Assembly: GCF_015163655.1 (NCBI RefSeq)
Contig: NZ_JADEUF010000030.1
Coordinates: 1 to 35,848 of the forward strand
Direction: 5' to 3'
Length of the DNA stretch: 35,848 nt
Origin: Xenorhabdus griffiniae
Lineage (GTDB): Bacteria; Pseudomonadota; Gammaproteobacteria; Enterobacterales; Enterobacteriaceae
This document shows positions 10,324-19,039 of this stretch, piece by piece. The stretch's first letter is position 1; every line of letters starts with the position of its first letter. The translations under genes were made by a program, and so were the position numbers. Below the pieces are notes generated by a model. It made no database searches and had not been told where the DNA came from. It was given only the letters and a program-made list of their open reading frames with translations.

Positions 10324-10348
10324 TTGGCGCGCCCAATGGCGCGCTCAA
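10324..10348 (+). terminator. GC-rich hairpin after azoR
   Basis: GCGCGCC (10327-10333) and GGCGCGC (10338-10344) pair perfectly around CAAT. The stem extends by TTG/CAA past a bulged T. It starts 34 bases after the azoR stop. There is no T-run, so it may be a transcript-end hairpin rather than a canonical terminator. In the rest of 10290-10694 I see only the gene remnant at 10546-10611. Confidence 0.45.
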
Positions 10349-10545
10349 ATCTATGGTCATCCCCAGAAATAATAAAAACTTATCCATATCTTCAATGATT
10401 GACAATGGTAGCAACCATGTTATAGGTATGTCGCTTTGCTTAAACCCCATTCGAAAAAGTCAAGTACTACATTTTACTGCTTTATTTTCACAGTACCAGC
10501 AATATGCGCTCCTATCAGACAGACATAAAGGTTACAATATTCGAG

Positions 10546-10611
10546 TCTGAAAAAAATACGAAACATACCAACCATTTTTTATATCTGGAAAATAGAGTGA
10601 ATAGTGGCCAT
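10546..10611 (-). pseudogene. decayed 5' fragment of the adjacent small orphan gene
   Basis: Read on the minus strand, this stretch matches the first 22 or so codons of the gene at 10695-11120. It has the same ATGGC start, then GATATAAAAAA, then an identical block reading GGTTGGTATGTTTCG and on through TATTTTTTTCA. One base is missing before the GATATA block, which breaks the frame. Homology stops after the codon for the glutamine in YFFQ. It is therefore a relic of a second copy and evidence that this gene has been duplicated here. Confidence 0.75.
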
Positions 10612-10694
10612 TTTATCGACCACTACTCCCCTAAGAACCGTGTATACAAATTTCCCTGGGCAGCTCAAACCTTTCTAGGAGTATTAATGGACGT

Positions 10695-11120
10695 TTATCC
10701 GACGTGGTAAAGAGACCAACCGACCAGACAGATAAATAAGTTATTGTATTCGATTGGATAGTTTGTACCATCTGACACGGTGCCATTATCCTCAAAGGCG
10801 GCACAATAGGTTCTTCCCAGAGTTGGGTTCCCTGAGCTTGGTGTTATAATACTTTCAGCCCAGGTATTATCAAGACGAATACTTTCAGGGCAATCAACAT
10901 TGCATATAAGCTTTCCATCTGGTCCTGTGTACCAAAATGAATGGGTATTACTATAGGGAGAATCATCTCCATTGTTCGGTTTTTCCCAAGTAGCATAAGT
11001 ACTCCCAGTGACACTATCTTGTATTGTCACTGTATAGCCATATCCAGCTAACACTTGAAAAAAATACGAAACATACCAACCCTTTTTTATATCCGGAAAA
11101 GAAAGTGTTTTCGTTGCCAT
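10695..11120 (-). CDS. small orphan protein, last gene of the invasin-paralogue block
   Basis: I do not recognise this 141-residue protein. It has no signal peptide and no membrane segment. It is rich in Tyr, Trp, Gly, Ser and Thr, and reads as a predicted beta-rich fold (GYGYTVTIQDSVTG, THSFWYTGPDGKLIC), with four cysteines (LICNVDCPES, RTYCAAF, LFICLVG). It starts 13 bases after the stop of the upstream gene (11134-12993), with TTAAGGAGAT as SD, so it is surely cotranscribed with the Ig-like paralogues. A truncated copy lies 80 bp downstream. It could be a small lectin-like or effector-like protein, but that is a guess from composition and context. Confidence 0.8.
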   Translation of the reverse strand: MATKTLSFPDIKKGWYVSYFFQVLAGYGYTVTIQDSVTGSTYATWEKPNNGDDSPYSNTHSFWYTGPDGKLICNVDCPESIRLDNTWAESIITPSSGNPTLGRTYCAAFEDNGTVSDGTNYPIEYNNLFICLVGWSLYHVG

Positions 11121-11133
11121 TGCTAATATCTCC

Positions 11134-12993
11134 TTAATATTGTCCCATAGTATGTTTTATGCTGCCAACAAGATTATTGGCTGTAACCGTTATAGTGCCA
11201 TATCCTCCCTTTTGCCCTTGAAGATTTATTTTAAATTGCCCATATTCATTTGTAGTCATTGATTGTATCGTATCAGGATTTGAAGCAATTTCAGACACAT
11301 TACTCATATTTACGGCTGAATCTATTTTATAAGATATGGGCGTATTTTTAATTTGTTCAGATGTCTGTTTATCATTAATTTGAATTGTAAGTATTTCATA
11401 TTCGTCACCGATTGGCTGATATCCAGTTACTATTGGAATTATTTCATCAGGAGGAGCGATATTGATTTGCCCTTTCCATATCTGACTAATAACTTTCGTA
11501 TTATCTATATTCACAGTATAAGAGAAATAAATTTTTCCTTGATTATAAATATCAAATTCATCATTTCCTTCAAGATAGATTTGAGGTATACCAAAGATGA
11601 CATAATTAGTGACACCATCATCACCAGCTGTCGTTGGCATCCTCTTTTGCCCGAAAGATTTATCTACTTTTTTGAGCTTTGAATGAATATGTAAATTCAA
11701 AGTCACTTCGCTACCTAAAGGTATTTTAGTCTTATCATTTAGATCATTTGTTCCTATAACCTTAACAAATAAAGCCTCATGATTGGCATTATCTTTATAA
11801 TGAGAGATAGTCTTGTAATTTATAATATCACTTTCCGTAATTAAATTATCCTTCCCTACTCCTAAACTCGAATAAACCAAACATTTTTCATAAACATTAT
11901 CTGCTGGAGGAATATATTTTGTGTATGTAAACTCTAGAGAATCCGAAACTAATCTATCCGCACTTTCCTTAATAACACTATAGTAAAAATTAACCTTTTC
12001 TTTATTTTCATTGAAAACACTATAAGGTAACCTTATAAAAGGTGTTCCAAGATAGTCTGGATCTAACAAACGGTGAGGATTATCAATCATTTTTCCATTA
12101 ATAAAGAAAAATATCGTATCTCCCCCCGACGCATTATCATATGGTGGTATGTTAACAGAGAAGTCCAAAGAGCTACCATCATTGTGTAAAACTCCATTAT
12201 TAACTTTGGCAATAACTGGAGCCGATAATGAATCCATTGAATTGACATCCGTTTGATCACTATCCAAAATGTATAGCGTCTTATCAGCTGAAATTTCTCC
12301 TGTTGCACCAAATATTTGTGAATAAAGATTCAGAACAACAGAACTTTCCTGTTTGGCATAAATATAAAAATTTAATTTACCATGAGGATCTGTGTTAATG
12401 ATGAAACCTCTTTTACTACCAATCTTCCTGATAGGGATTTTCGTTTTTTTATCATCCTGATAAAAATCCACTTTATCAAAATTCCTGTCAGGCGTATCAA
12501 GTATATTCACAGGTGTACCAGATAATTTGACTGTATTATCCTTATTTGTTATTGCGGTTTTTACTGTTCCCACCTTCACAAAATATCGTCCACCAGGTGG
12601 GTCATTAACTTCTGTCGGCATATCTAAATAATCAGCACCGATAGCTAGTTGAACTGATGAAAAATCAAGAGTTTTGGCATAATAGAATACACTGATTTTT
12701 TCAAACCCTATTGCTGCTGAATTTGGCTGAATATCTAATGTAATTTCATTGTTTTCAACAATATTATTATCAACACGTAATTCAACAGAAATCGTTCCCT
12801 TTCTATTATTATCAGATAATACGATTGGAGGTACATGTCTACGTAACCCTATACCACCATAAGGTGTCAATTCGACACTTGCATCACTAGAAATAGGTGT
12901 ATCAGATGTTAAAAAGATGTCGAGAATAAATTCTTCCCCTATGACTAAATCTGAACCTGGTTTTATAGAAGTCGTAATTTTCTTAGATGACAT
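11134..12993 (-). CDS. Ig-like multidomain protein, paralogue 4 (with extra C-terminal Ig domain)
   Basis: This is the last and most divergent of four tandem paralogues. I start it at the ATG of MSSKKITTSIKPGSD (12991-12993), matching the MSETKK starts of two paralogues; five extra codons upstream are possible. No signal peptide is visible. The shared order is: an N-terminal beta domain (GSDLVIGEEFILDIFLT), a second domain ending near ILDSDQ, an Ig-like domain with the DTIFFFINGK motif, and a domain carrying YSSLGVGKDN and LFVKVIGTNDL. Unlike the others it continues with about 95 more residues (NEYGQFKINLQGQKGGYGTITVTAN) that resemble a Big_1 invasin-type Ig domain. It begins 73 bp after the previous gene's stop. 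Function unknown; an adhesin-like or secreted structural role is inferred from the fold only. Confidence 0.85.
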   Translation of the reverse strand: MSSKKITTSIKPGSDLVIGEEFILDIFLTSDTPISSDASVELTPYGGIGLRRHVPPIVLSDNNRKGTISVELRVDNNIVENNEITLDIQPNSAAIGFEKISVFYYAKTLDFSSVQLAIGADYLDMPTEVNDPPGGRYFVKVGTVKTAITNKDNTVKLSGTPVNILDTPDRNFDKVDFYQDDKKTKIPIRKIGSKRGFIINTDPHGKLNFYIYAKQESSVVLNLYSQIFGATGEISADKTLYILDSDQTDVNSMDSLSAPVIAKVNNGVLHNDGSSLDFSVNIPPYDNASGGDTIFFFINGKMIDNPHRLLDPDYLGTPFIRLPYSVFNENKEKVNFYYSVIKESADRLVSDSLEFTYTKYIPPADNVYEKCLVYSSLGVGKDNLITESDIINYKTISHYKDNANHEALFVKVIGTNDLNDKTKIPLGSEVTLNLHIHSKLKKVDKSFGQKRMPTTAGDDGVTNYVIFGIPQIYLEGNDEFDIYNQGKIYFSYTVNIDNTKVISQIWKGQINIAPPDEIIPIVTGYQPIGDEYEILTIQINDKQTSEQIKNTPISYKIDSAVNMSNVSEIASNPDTIQSMTTNEYGQFKINLQGQKGGYGTITVTANNLVGSIKHTMGQY

Positions 12994-13066
12994 TATTATT
13001 CGCCCCATAAACTTTCATAATTATAAATATATAAAAGATGAACTAAGTTCACTTCTGCCACTCTTA

Positions 13067-14710
13067 TTATTCGCCGACAGTTTCTATTTTGCTATAATAA
13101 TAATGACTGTATTGCCTCACACCTTCATTATCAATGTAATATTCAAAATAAATCATTGGCATTCCATAAGTTGAACTGCTTGCAAAGTTAACCAACAAAT
13201 CGCATTTAATTTTAATAACCGTGGTGGATGTTTTACTACCATCATGGTCAGGAACATGGTTAATAACCGTGGTGAAGGATTCATTGATCTGTTTATATTG
13301 GTCATCATTACTCAAATCATCACTTGAATCACCATTAAGGTACATTGTGAAATGAATGGTATCGCCAAATTTTGGTTTGCTTGTATCCGTAAAATCATTT
13401 GTTCCTATTATTTTTACAAATAGTCCATAACCTTCATTCCCTTCTTCCTGATAGCCAGCGATTGAAGAACTATTAATAGTTGAGCCATATTCCAGTATAA
13501 AATTGTCATCATCCTGATTTAACGGTGGTTGACTATTAGGATCTGCCCAACTAGCATAGACAACAGGCATGTCAAAAACACGTTCAATGTTATTTGACGG
13601 TTTATTTTCACCACCACCTATGTAGGTGATCGGTAATTTTTTTGAATATCGATTATTCCCGCTTACAGGGGCGATTACGTAATTAAGATGTACTATATTA
13701 TTTTTTGGAAACAGATCATAATACAGTTTAAAACTGTGATCAGGGATATCTGAGTGCGCTATCATCTTAATGGGTAAAACAGGTTTGTCATCAATAAAAA
13801 ATATAATACTATCATCACCATGAAAATTAGTATAAGGCTCAACGGTTACATCAAATGTATAATCTGAGCCAAATGCTTGCAATTGACCATGACTCAAGTT
13901 ATTTATTATCGGGACGGGAAGCAATTCACGCGGATCAGCAGGCTTAGGGTTCAGCATATAGACAGAAGGTGCTGCATAATAGACTTCAAGCCCAGGCAAT
14001 TCGCTTTCTAACCGCAGTGTAATGGGTTGATTCTTTTTTGGATAAACGCGAAAACTGATTTTACCGTGGTGATTACTATTGATAGGAATAACAACCTGTT
14101 CATATTCCTCAATGGGATAAAGAGTCACAGGAGTGGATTGCCCATCATCCGGATCAGTAGTAATAATCACCTTATTATTTAGGCTATCTTTAATAACTGA
14201 GAAAATCTGGATCGGTGTATTTATCATCTCCTTACCACTATTATTTTTCAATTTCGCAGTATAAAGAATAAAATTCTTATTTTGATTATCAATATGAGTC
14301 TCTGTGTGTGGTACTTCACAAATATATTTATCGACTGACAGCCTAAGAGAATCTGCATCAATCAAATTAGCAGTATAATGTATTTCTTGCGTATGCAAAT
14401 TAGGTATCTCTAATTTATACGCAATGGTGTCTCCGGACTTTAAAGTACTGTCATCATCAATAGTTAAATAAGCAATTGAGCGTAGAGCATTTTCTATACC
14501 AGTAATAGGAGTGGCTTTAGTCAAACTGTCTACAGTTATTCCGTTAATCGCTGTTAAATTAACATTTAATTCCGAAGGTAATTTCCCATTGAACATCATA
14601 GTAATATAAAGATAAAAACTTTGCCCAATAACCACATCTGAACGATGAGGCACGGACAGAACGACTGACGATGGGACAGCATTTTGTAATATATTTTCTT
14701 TATCAATCAT
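13067..14710 (-). CDS. Ig-like multidomain protein, paralogue 3
   Basis: This 547-residue protein belongs to the same four-member family. An AAGGT SD lies 8 bases before the ATG. No signal peptide or membrane segment is visible. In order it has: HRSDVVIGQSFYLYITMMF (domain 1), a second domain with ICEVPHTETHIDNQNKNF and KISFRVYPKK, then SIIFFIDDKPV inside an Ig-like domain, and finally VVYASWADPNSQ followed by LFVKIIGTNDFTD and MIYFEYYIDNEGVRQYSHYYY. These landmarks match the other three proteins at the same positions. It lacks the acidic DDDDE tail of paralogues 1 and 2 and the extra C-terminal domain of paralogue 4. Function unknown. Confidence 0.87.
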   Translation of the reverse strand: MIDKENILQNAVPSSVVLSVPHRSDVVIGQSFYLYITMMFNGKLPSELNVNLTAINGITVDSLTKATPITGIENALRSIAYLTIDDDSTLKSGDTIAYKLEIPNLHTQEIHYTANLIDADSLRLSVDKYICEVPHTETHIDNQNKNFILYTAKLKNNSGKEMINTPIQIFSVIKDSLNNKVIITTDPDDGQSTPVTLYPIEEYEQVVIPINSNHHGKISFRVYPKKNQPITLRLESELPGLEVYYAAPSVYMLNPKPADPRELLPVPIINNLSHGQLQAFGSDYTFDVTVEPYTNFHGDDSIIFFIDDKPVLPIKMIAHSDIPDHSFKLYYDLFPKNNIVHLNYVIAPVSGNNRYSKKLPITYIGGGENKPSNNIERVFDMPVVYASWADPNSQPPLNQDDDNFILEYGSTINSSSIAGYQEEGNEGYGLFVKIIGTNDFTDTSKPKFGDTIHFTMYLNGDSSDDLSNDDQYKQINESFTTVINHVPDHDGSKTSTTVIKIKCDLLVNFASSSTYGMPMIYFEYYIDNEGVRQYSHYYYSKIETVGE

Positions 14711-14945
14711 AATCAGTACCTTTTTAATTTTTCAACCAATATCTCGACGAAATATTTCTATTCTCACTGCCTTCCAAACTTCAATTATTCCGGTTATGCG
14801 CTGTGGAATTCACTCTCTTTCCGGCGCACTATTTTTTGAAATCCGCTAAATATAAAATAACAGACTTTATATTAGTTTAACCACAAGAACCATTACTCTA
14901 TTATAGAAAATACATTAAATCTAATATCATTAAAAATGCATATAA

Positions 14946-16706
14946 TCATTCATCGTCATCATCCAGACCAGGTAGTGAGGTGTCCGTCATTCCGCGCCAA
15001 TAATGACTGAATGTTGCCTTATTATTTTTATCCATCGTATAATACTCAAAATAAACGAATGCGGGTGAACCGTCACTATAAGAGCTTATTCCATAATATA
15101 ATGGATGTTTAACTGGGATCACTGTAGAACATAAGGTTGTATTACCTGCCGGAATAGTATCTGGAGTCGCTGAAAGTTTTGTATCAGGTAACTTATGAAA
15201 AAAATTCTTATTACCCGACTTGACGTACATATTTACATATACATTATCTCCCACTTTTGGCCGTTTATCATCTGTTGGATCATTAGTTGCTGTTATTTTT
15301 ACATAAGCATCATGACCGCCATTGTTAATATAATTTGACAACTCCACTCTAGTGGTATAACTATTCTCCCAGAATAATGTGTTCTCTTCCCCTGCCTGCT
15401 CTAACTGTGGGTCATTTTTATAATCAGCCAAACTGGAATAAACCTGAACTTTATTATAGGTTCTTTTTACTCCATCAGATGGCACAAAGTCTGCATCTTC
15501 ACCTGAGTATTTAATCTGCTGTCCACCTGAATAACGCGTATTTCCTGTGTTAGTAATCACATAAAAAATCTCCGTCCATTCATCAGGTTTAAAGTTGGCA
15601 AAAGGAATAGAAAAAGAATAATTAGCTTTTTCTCCTGTCTGCATACTGTAAATGGGTAATATTAAGCTATTAATATCAGGAATATGGTCTTTTTCTTTGG
15701 TGAAAAATAAAATTTTATCATCTGAGCTAGGGTTATCATAAGGTTGGATCATAACTTCAAAAGTAATCTCATCTGATGACCTACGATTTATTACACCACC
15801 ATTGGCGCTAGGGATCAATAATAGATCTAAATCATCGAAGTTAAAAATCGGTCTGGGAGTAATAAAACATACACTTTCAGCTATGTGCATAGGCGCTTCC
15901 AAACCAAAAATCACACATGCCAAAGAAAGCAAGGTCGGCTTATAGTTAGTTTCACTACCACTATTATTTGGTTGATTATTTGGATAGACACGAAACCTGA
16001 TTTTTCCATTATTATCGCTACTTGTAAGACTAATAAAAGTTCGACCATCAACGTTTGTTGGTGTATAAATTTTTAGCGGTGTACCTAGTTTTTCTGAATC
16101 AGACGTAATAATAACATTATTACTTATATCCTCTTCAGGTGTAGAAATAAGATAAACCAGCGCATTTTTTACTGGTATTTTTGAATCAGGGTGTCCTGTA
16201 TTCTCTAATAATTGCGTCTCGTAACGGATATACTTATCTTCAGAATCATTCTGTGCAGGAGCAGCATATTGTTTAGGAATAACGCAGATTAATTTTTCAG
16301 GCAGAAGCTGCAAAGTATAAGGAAATATTTTTTTTACGTTGTAGCTAAATGGTGTATTATAAATATAATTACCATAAGCACCTAGAGTTACAGTAAAAGA
16401 TACTTTGCCGTTTGTTATGAGATCAGGATCATTGTCAATTATGACGAGATAATGCCCAGAAATACTGTTGTTCTGACCAGATGTTGTAACATTATCTCCT
16501 TGTGAAATTATGGTTATACCAGTGCCTTTTTTTGCAGTTACATTAATGCTGTTCCCTTGCGGTAAATTACCAATACTGTCTGTTAATGTCACGTCAAGGT
16601 AAAATTGCTGACCATAAATTAAAGTAATATCAGGTGGTACTGATAGCTCCGCGTCTATTGAGGAAGTACCACTGCCCTGTAAATGACTTTTTTTTGTTTC
16701 TGACAT
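14946..16706 (-). CDS. Ig-like multidomain protein, paralogue 2
   Basis: This 586-residue protein is the close sister of the gene at 17004-18773. GAGGTG five bases before the ATG is a strong SD. It has no signal peptide. In order: DITLIYGQQFYLDVTLT (domain 1, to about 110), LICVIPKQY to GKIRFRVYPNN (domain 2), EVMIQPYDNPSSDDKILFF (domain 3, resembling Ig-like repeats of bacterial surface proteins), VYSSLADYKNDPQL, then AYVKITATNDPTDDKRPKVGD and FVYFEYYTMDKNN (domain 4). It ends in an acidic GLDDDDE tail. The last 137 or so residues differ from the sister at only about 8 positions, whereas the N-terminal half is much more diverged. A rho-independent terminator precedes it, so it probably has its own promoter or depends on read-through. 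Function unknown. Confidence 0.88.
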   Translation of the reverse strand: MSETKKSHLQGSGTSSIDAELSVPPDITLIYGQQFYLDVTLTDSIGNLPQGNSINVTAKKGTGITIISQGDNVTTSGQNNSISGHYLVIIDNDPDLITNGKVSFTVTLGAYGNYIYNTPFSYNVKKIFPYTLQLLPEKLICVIPKQYAAPAQNDSEDKYIRYETQLLENTGHPDSKIPVKNALVYLISTPEEDISNNVIITSDSEKLGTPLKIYTPTNVDGRTFISLTSSDNNGKIRFRVYPNNQPNNSGSETNYKPTLLSLACVIFGLEAPMHIAESVCFITPRPIFNFDDLDLLLIPSANGGVINRRSSDEITFEVMIQPYDNPSSDDKILFFTKEKDHIPDINSLILPIYSMQTGEKANYSFSIPFANFKPDEWTEIFYVITNTGNTRYSGGQQIKYSGEDADFVPSDGVKRTYNKVQVYSSLADYKNDPQLEQAGEENTLFWENSYTTRVELSNYINNGGHDAYVKITATNDPTDDKRPKVGDNVYVNMYVKSGNKNFFHKLPDTKLSATPDTIPAGNTTLCSTVIPVKHPLYYGISSYSDGSPAFVYFEYYTMDKNNKATFSHYWRGMTDTSLPGLDDDDE

Positions 16707-16759
16707 AGTTCACCTCACAGTATTAATATATAAATGTCATCTATGAACGCTATATATTA
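16707..16759 (-). repeat. duplicated 5' leader of paralogue 2
   Basis: The 53 bases upstream of this start match the 54 bases upstream of the sister gene (18774-18827), including the GAGGTG SD, AATATATAAAT and the block TCATAGAT read on the minus strand. The duplication that made the two genes therefore included the leader, and it may carry a promoter or control element. Confidence 0.6.
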
Positions 16760-16760
16760 G

Positions 16761-16787
16761 TAAAAATCCGCCTTCATAGAAGGCGGC
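16761..16787 (-). terminator. rho-independent terminator between paralogues 1 and 2
   Basis: On the minus strand CCGCCTTC (16786-16779) and GAAGGCGG (16775-16768) form a perfect 8-bp stem with a 3-base loop, followed by ATTTTTA. It lies 218 bp after the stop of paralogue 1 and only about 55 bp before the start of paralogue 2. It should uncouple the two genes or act as an attenuator. I see no gene in the rest of 16707-17003. Confidence 0.75.
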
Positions 16788-17003
16788 ATTGATTTCACCT
16801 CAGAGGGGCGTACTAAAATCCCTAAAAATAAACCCCTACCACTTAAAATCTAAAAGCCAATAAGGCAGAGCTAAAACCTGTTGCTGACTACCTCCACAGA
16901 AAATGGTTTTCAGTTAAGAATAAAAATATATTATGGGTTAAATATGGATCGTTGATTTTAATATTATAAAAAATATGAAGTTATTTACTATGAAAATATA
17001 AAA

Positions 17004-18773
17004 TCAATCATCGTCATCATCCAGGCCGGGCAATGAGGTGTCCGTCATTCCGCGCCAATAATGACTAAATGTTGCCTTGTTGTTTTTATCCATCGTATAA
17101 TACTCAAAATAAACAAATGCGGGTGAACCGTCACTATAAGAACGTATTCCATAATATAATGGGTGTTTAACTGGGATCACTGTAGAACATAAAGTTGTAT
17201 TACTTGCCGGAATAGTATCTAGAGTCGCTGAAAGTTTTGTGTCAGGTAACTTGTGGAAAAAATTCTTATTACCCGACTTGACGTACATATTTACATATAC
17301 AGTATCTCCCACTTTTGGCCGTTTATCATCTGTTGGATCGTTAGTTGCTGTTATTTTTACATAGGCATCATGCTTGCCATTTTTTATATAATTTGACAAT
17401 TCCGTTCTGGTGGTATAGCTTCTCTCCCAAAACAACGCATTTTCCTCTCCTGGTTGTACCAACTGTGGGTCACCTGCATAATCAGCAAAACTGGAGTAAA
17501 CCTGAACTTTATTATAGGTTCTTTCTATTCCATCTGACGGTACAAGGTCTGCTCTACCACCTGAAATTTTAATCATTTCTCCCATTGAATAACGAGTATT
17601 TCCTTTCCTCGCAATAACATAAAAAATCCCCTCCCATTCATCAGGTTTAAAGCTGGCAAAAGGAATAGGAAAAGAATATTTAGCTTCGTTAGCATCCTGC
17701 ATATTATAAATGGGTAATATTAAACTATTAATATCAGGAATCCCATGTTTTTCTTTTGTGAAAAATAAAATATGATCATCTTGGGTAGGATTATCATAAG
17801 GTTGAATAGTAACTTCAAAAGTAGGATCGTCTGGCCCACCGTATATTACACCGCCGTCAGCGGCAGGTATCAGTAATAGTTCTAGATCATCGAAAGCAAG
17901 AAATGGTCTGGGAGAAATAATACACACTTTTTCTGACATATGTGGATATTCTTCTTGCCCTAAAATCACACATCCTAAGGAAAGTAAGGTCGGTTTATAA
18001 TTAGTATCACTACTACCAACAGTTGATTTATTATTTGAATAAACACGAAACCTGATTTTTCCATTATTATCATCACTTGTAAGACTAATAAATATTTTAC
18101 CATCAATGCTTGTAGGTGTGTAAATTATCAGTGGCGTATTTTTCTGATCTGGATCAGATGTAATAATAACATTTTTACTGATATCTTCGTCAAGTGAAGC
18201 AATAAGATAAACCAGCGCTTTTTTTAGTGGAGTATTTTGTGTATGATCACCTGTATCTTCTAGCAATTGAGTTTCGTAAAGAATATACGTATCTTTGGGA
18301 TCATTGAATTTTGGATCAGAATATTTTTTAGGAATAACGCAGACTGGTTTGTCAGGAAGTAACTCCAAAGTATAAGGAAGTATTTTTTTTACATTGTAGC
18401 TAAAATCCTTATTATAAGCATTATTATTGCCATTATTTAAAGATACAGTAAAAGATACTTTACCATTTCTTATGGTGTTGGCATCATAATCGTCGATTAC
18501 TATAGTATATAGTCCAGAATATATACTATTTTCATGGCCAGATGTTACAGGAGCATCTTTCGGTGGAACTATTGTTATACCACTATCAGCTTTTGCAGTG
18601 ATACTAATAGAATACCCTGCTTGCAAATTACCAGTATTAACCGTTAATATCACGTTAAAGTAAAATTGCTGACCATAGATTAAAGTAGTATCAGGTGTTA
18701 CTGATAACTTTGCGTCTATTTTTATTGAGGGAATACCACCACTCTGTAAATTACTTTTTTTTGTTTCTGACAT
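17004..18773 (-). CDS. Ig-like multidomain protein, paralogue 1
   Basis: This 589-residue protein is first in the row of four. An in-frame GTG four codons upstream overlaps the SD, so the ATG of MSETKKSNLQ (18771-18773) with GAGGTG 4 bases upstream is the true start. No signal peptide. The domain order is the same as in its sister: TTLIYGQQFYFNVILT, VCVIPKKY to GKIRFRVYSNN, EVTIQPYDNPTQDDHILFF, VYSSFADYAGDPQL, AYVKITATNDPTDDKRPKVGD, and an acidic GLDDDDD tail. It follows the inverse autotransporter gene but is separated from it by 266 bp containing a strong hairpin. Function unknown. Context suggests a partner or accessory of the invasin-like protein, but a signal-less protein would need another export route or would act inside the cell. 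Confidence 0.88.
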   Translation of the reverse strand: MSETKKSNLQSGGIPSIKIDAKLSVTPDTTLIYGQQFYFNVILTVNTGNLQAGYSISITAKADSGITIVPPKDAPVTSGHENSIYSGLYTIVIDDYDANTIRNGKVSFTVSLNNGNNNAYNKDFSYNVKKILPYTLELLPDKPVCVIPKKYSDPKFNDPKDTYILYETQLLEDTGDHTQNTPLKKALVYLIASLDEDISKNVIITSDPDQKNTPLIIYTPTSIDGKIFISLTSDDNNGKIRFRVYSNNKSTVGSSDTNYKPTLLSLGCVILGQEEYPHMSEKVCIISPRPFLAFDDLELLLIPAADGGVIYGGPDDPTFEVTIQPYDNPTQDDHILFFTKEKHGIPDINSLILPIYNMQDANEAKYSFPIPFASFKPDEWEGIFYVIARKGNTRYSMGEMIKISGGRADLVPSDGIERTYNKVQVYSSFADYAGDPQLVQPGEENALFWERSYTTRTELSNYIKNGKHDAYVKITATNDPTDDKRPKVGDTVYVNMYVKSGNKNFFHKLPDTKLSATLDTIPASNTTLCSTVIPVKHPLYYGIRSYSDGSPAFVYFEYYTMDKNNKATFSHYWRGMTDTSLPGLDDDDD

Positions 18774-18827
18774 AGTACACCTCACTGTGTGAATATATAA
18801 ATATTATCTATGAACCCCACTATATTA
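18774..18827 (-). repeat. duplicated 5' leader of paralogue 1
   Basis: This is the counterpart of the leader at 16707-16759. It shares the SD, AATATATAAAT and TCATAGAT blocks at the same distances from the start codon. Confidence 0.6.
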
Positions 18828-18866
18828 AGCTAAATTCAAAATTAAATGTATAATGAAAAATGGTTA

Positions 18867-18895
18867 TCAGGTGATAATAAAAAATTATCACCTGA
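18867..18895. terminator. 12-bp perfect hairpin after the inverse autotransporter gene
   Basis: TCAGGTGATAAT (18867-18878) and ATTATCACCTGA (18884-18895) pair perfectly around AAAAA, 144 bp downstream of the stop of the 19040-23200 gene. On the minus strand it is followed by TAACCATTTTTC, a displaced T-rich stretch. It probably ends the invasin transcript ahead of the paralogue row. Nothing else is recognisable in 18828-19039. Confidence 0.6.
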
Positions 18896-19039
18896 CTTAA
18901 TTTTCACCATATGGTATTTTAGAGGATAGTTTATGATCTGATTTATTTAATAATACTTGGATTAAACTAATAAGTACAGCATGGATAAATCCACACGGCT
19001 TGCTATGAAATATTGCTCTTTGTTACATTATATTTCTGC

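Noticed and set aside
10353-10710. Two plus-strand frames of 65 and 68 codons after azoR
   Set aside because: No ribosome binding site or recognisable protein family, and the second runs antisense across the relic of the small orphan gene and into the end of that gene, so both look accidental.
11134-18773. Tc toxin, RHS or contact-dependent inhibition components
   Set aside because: No RHS/YD repeats, no hemagglutinin-type passenger, no TpsB partner and no toxin-like C-terminal domain are visible; the proteins are Ig-like throughout.
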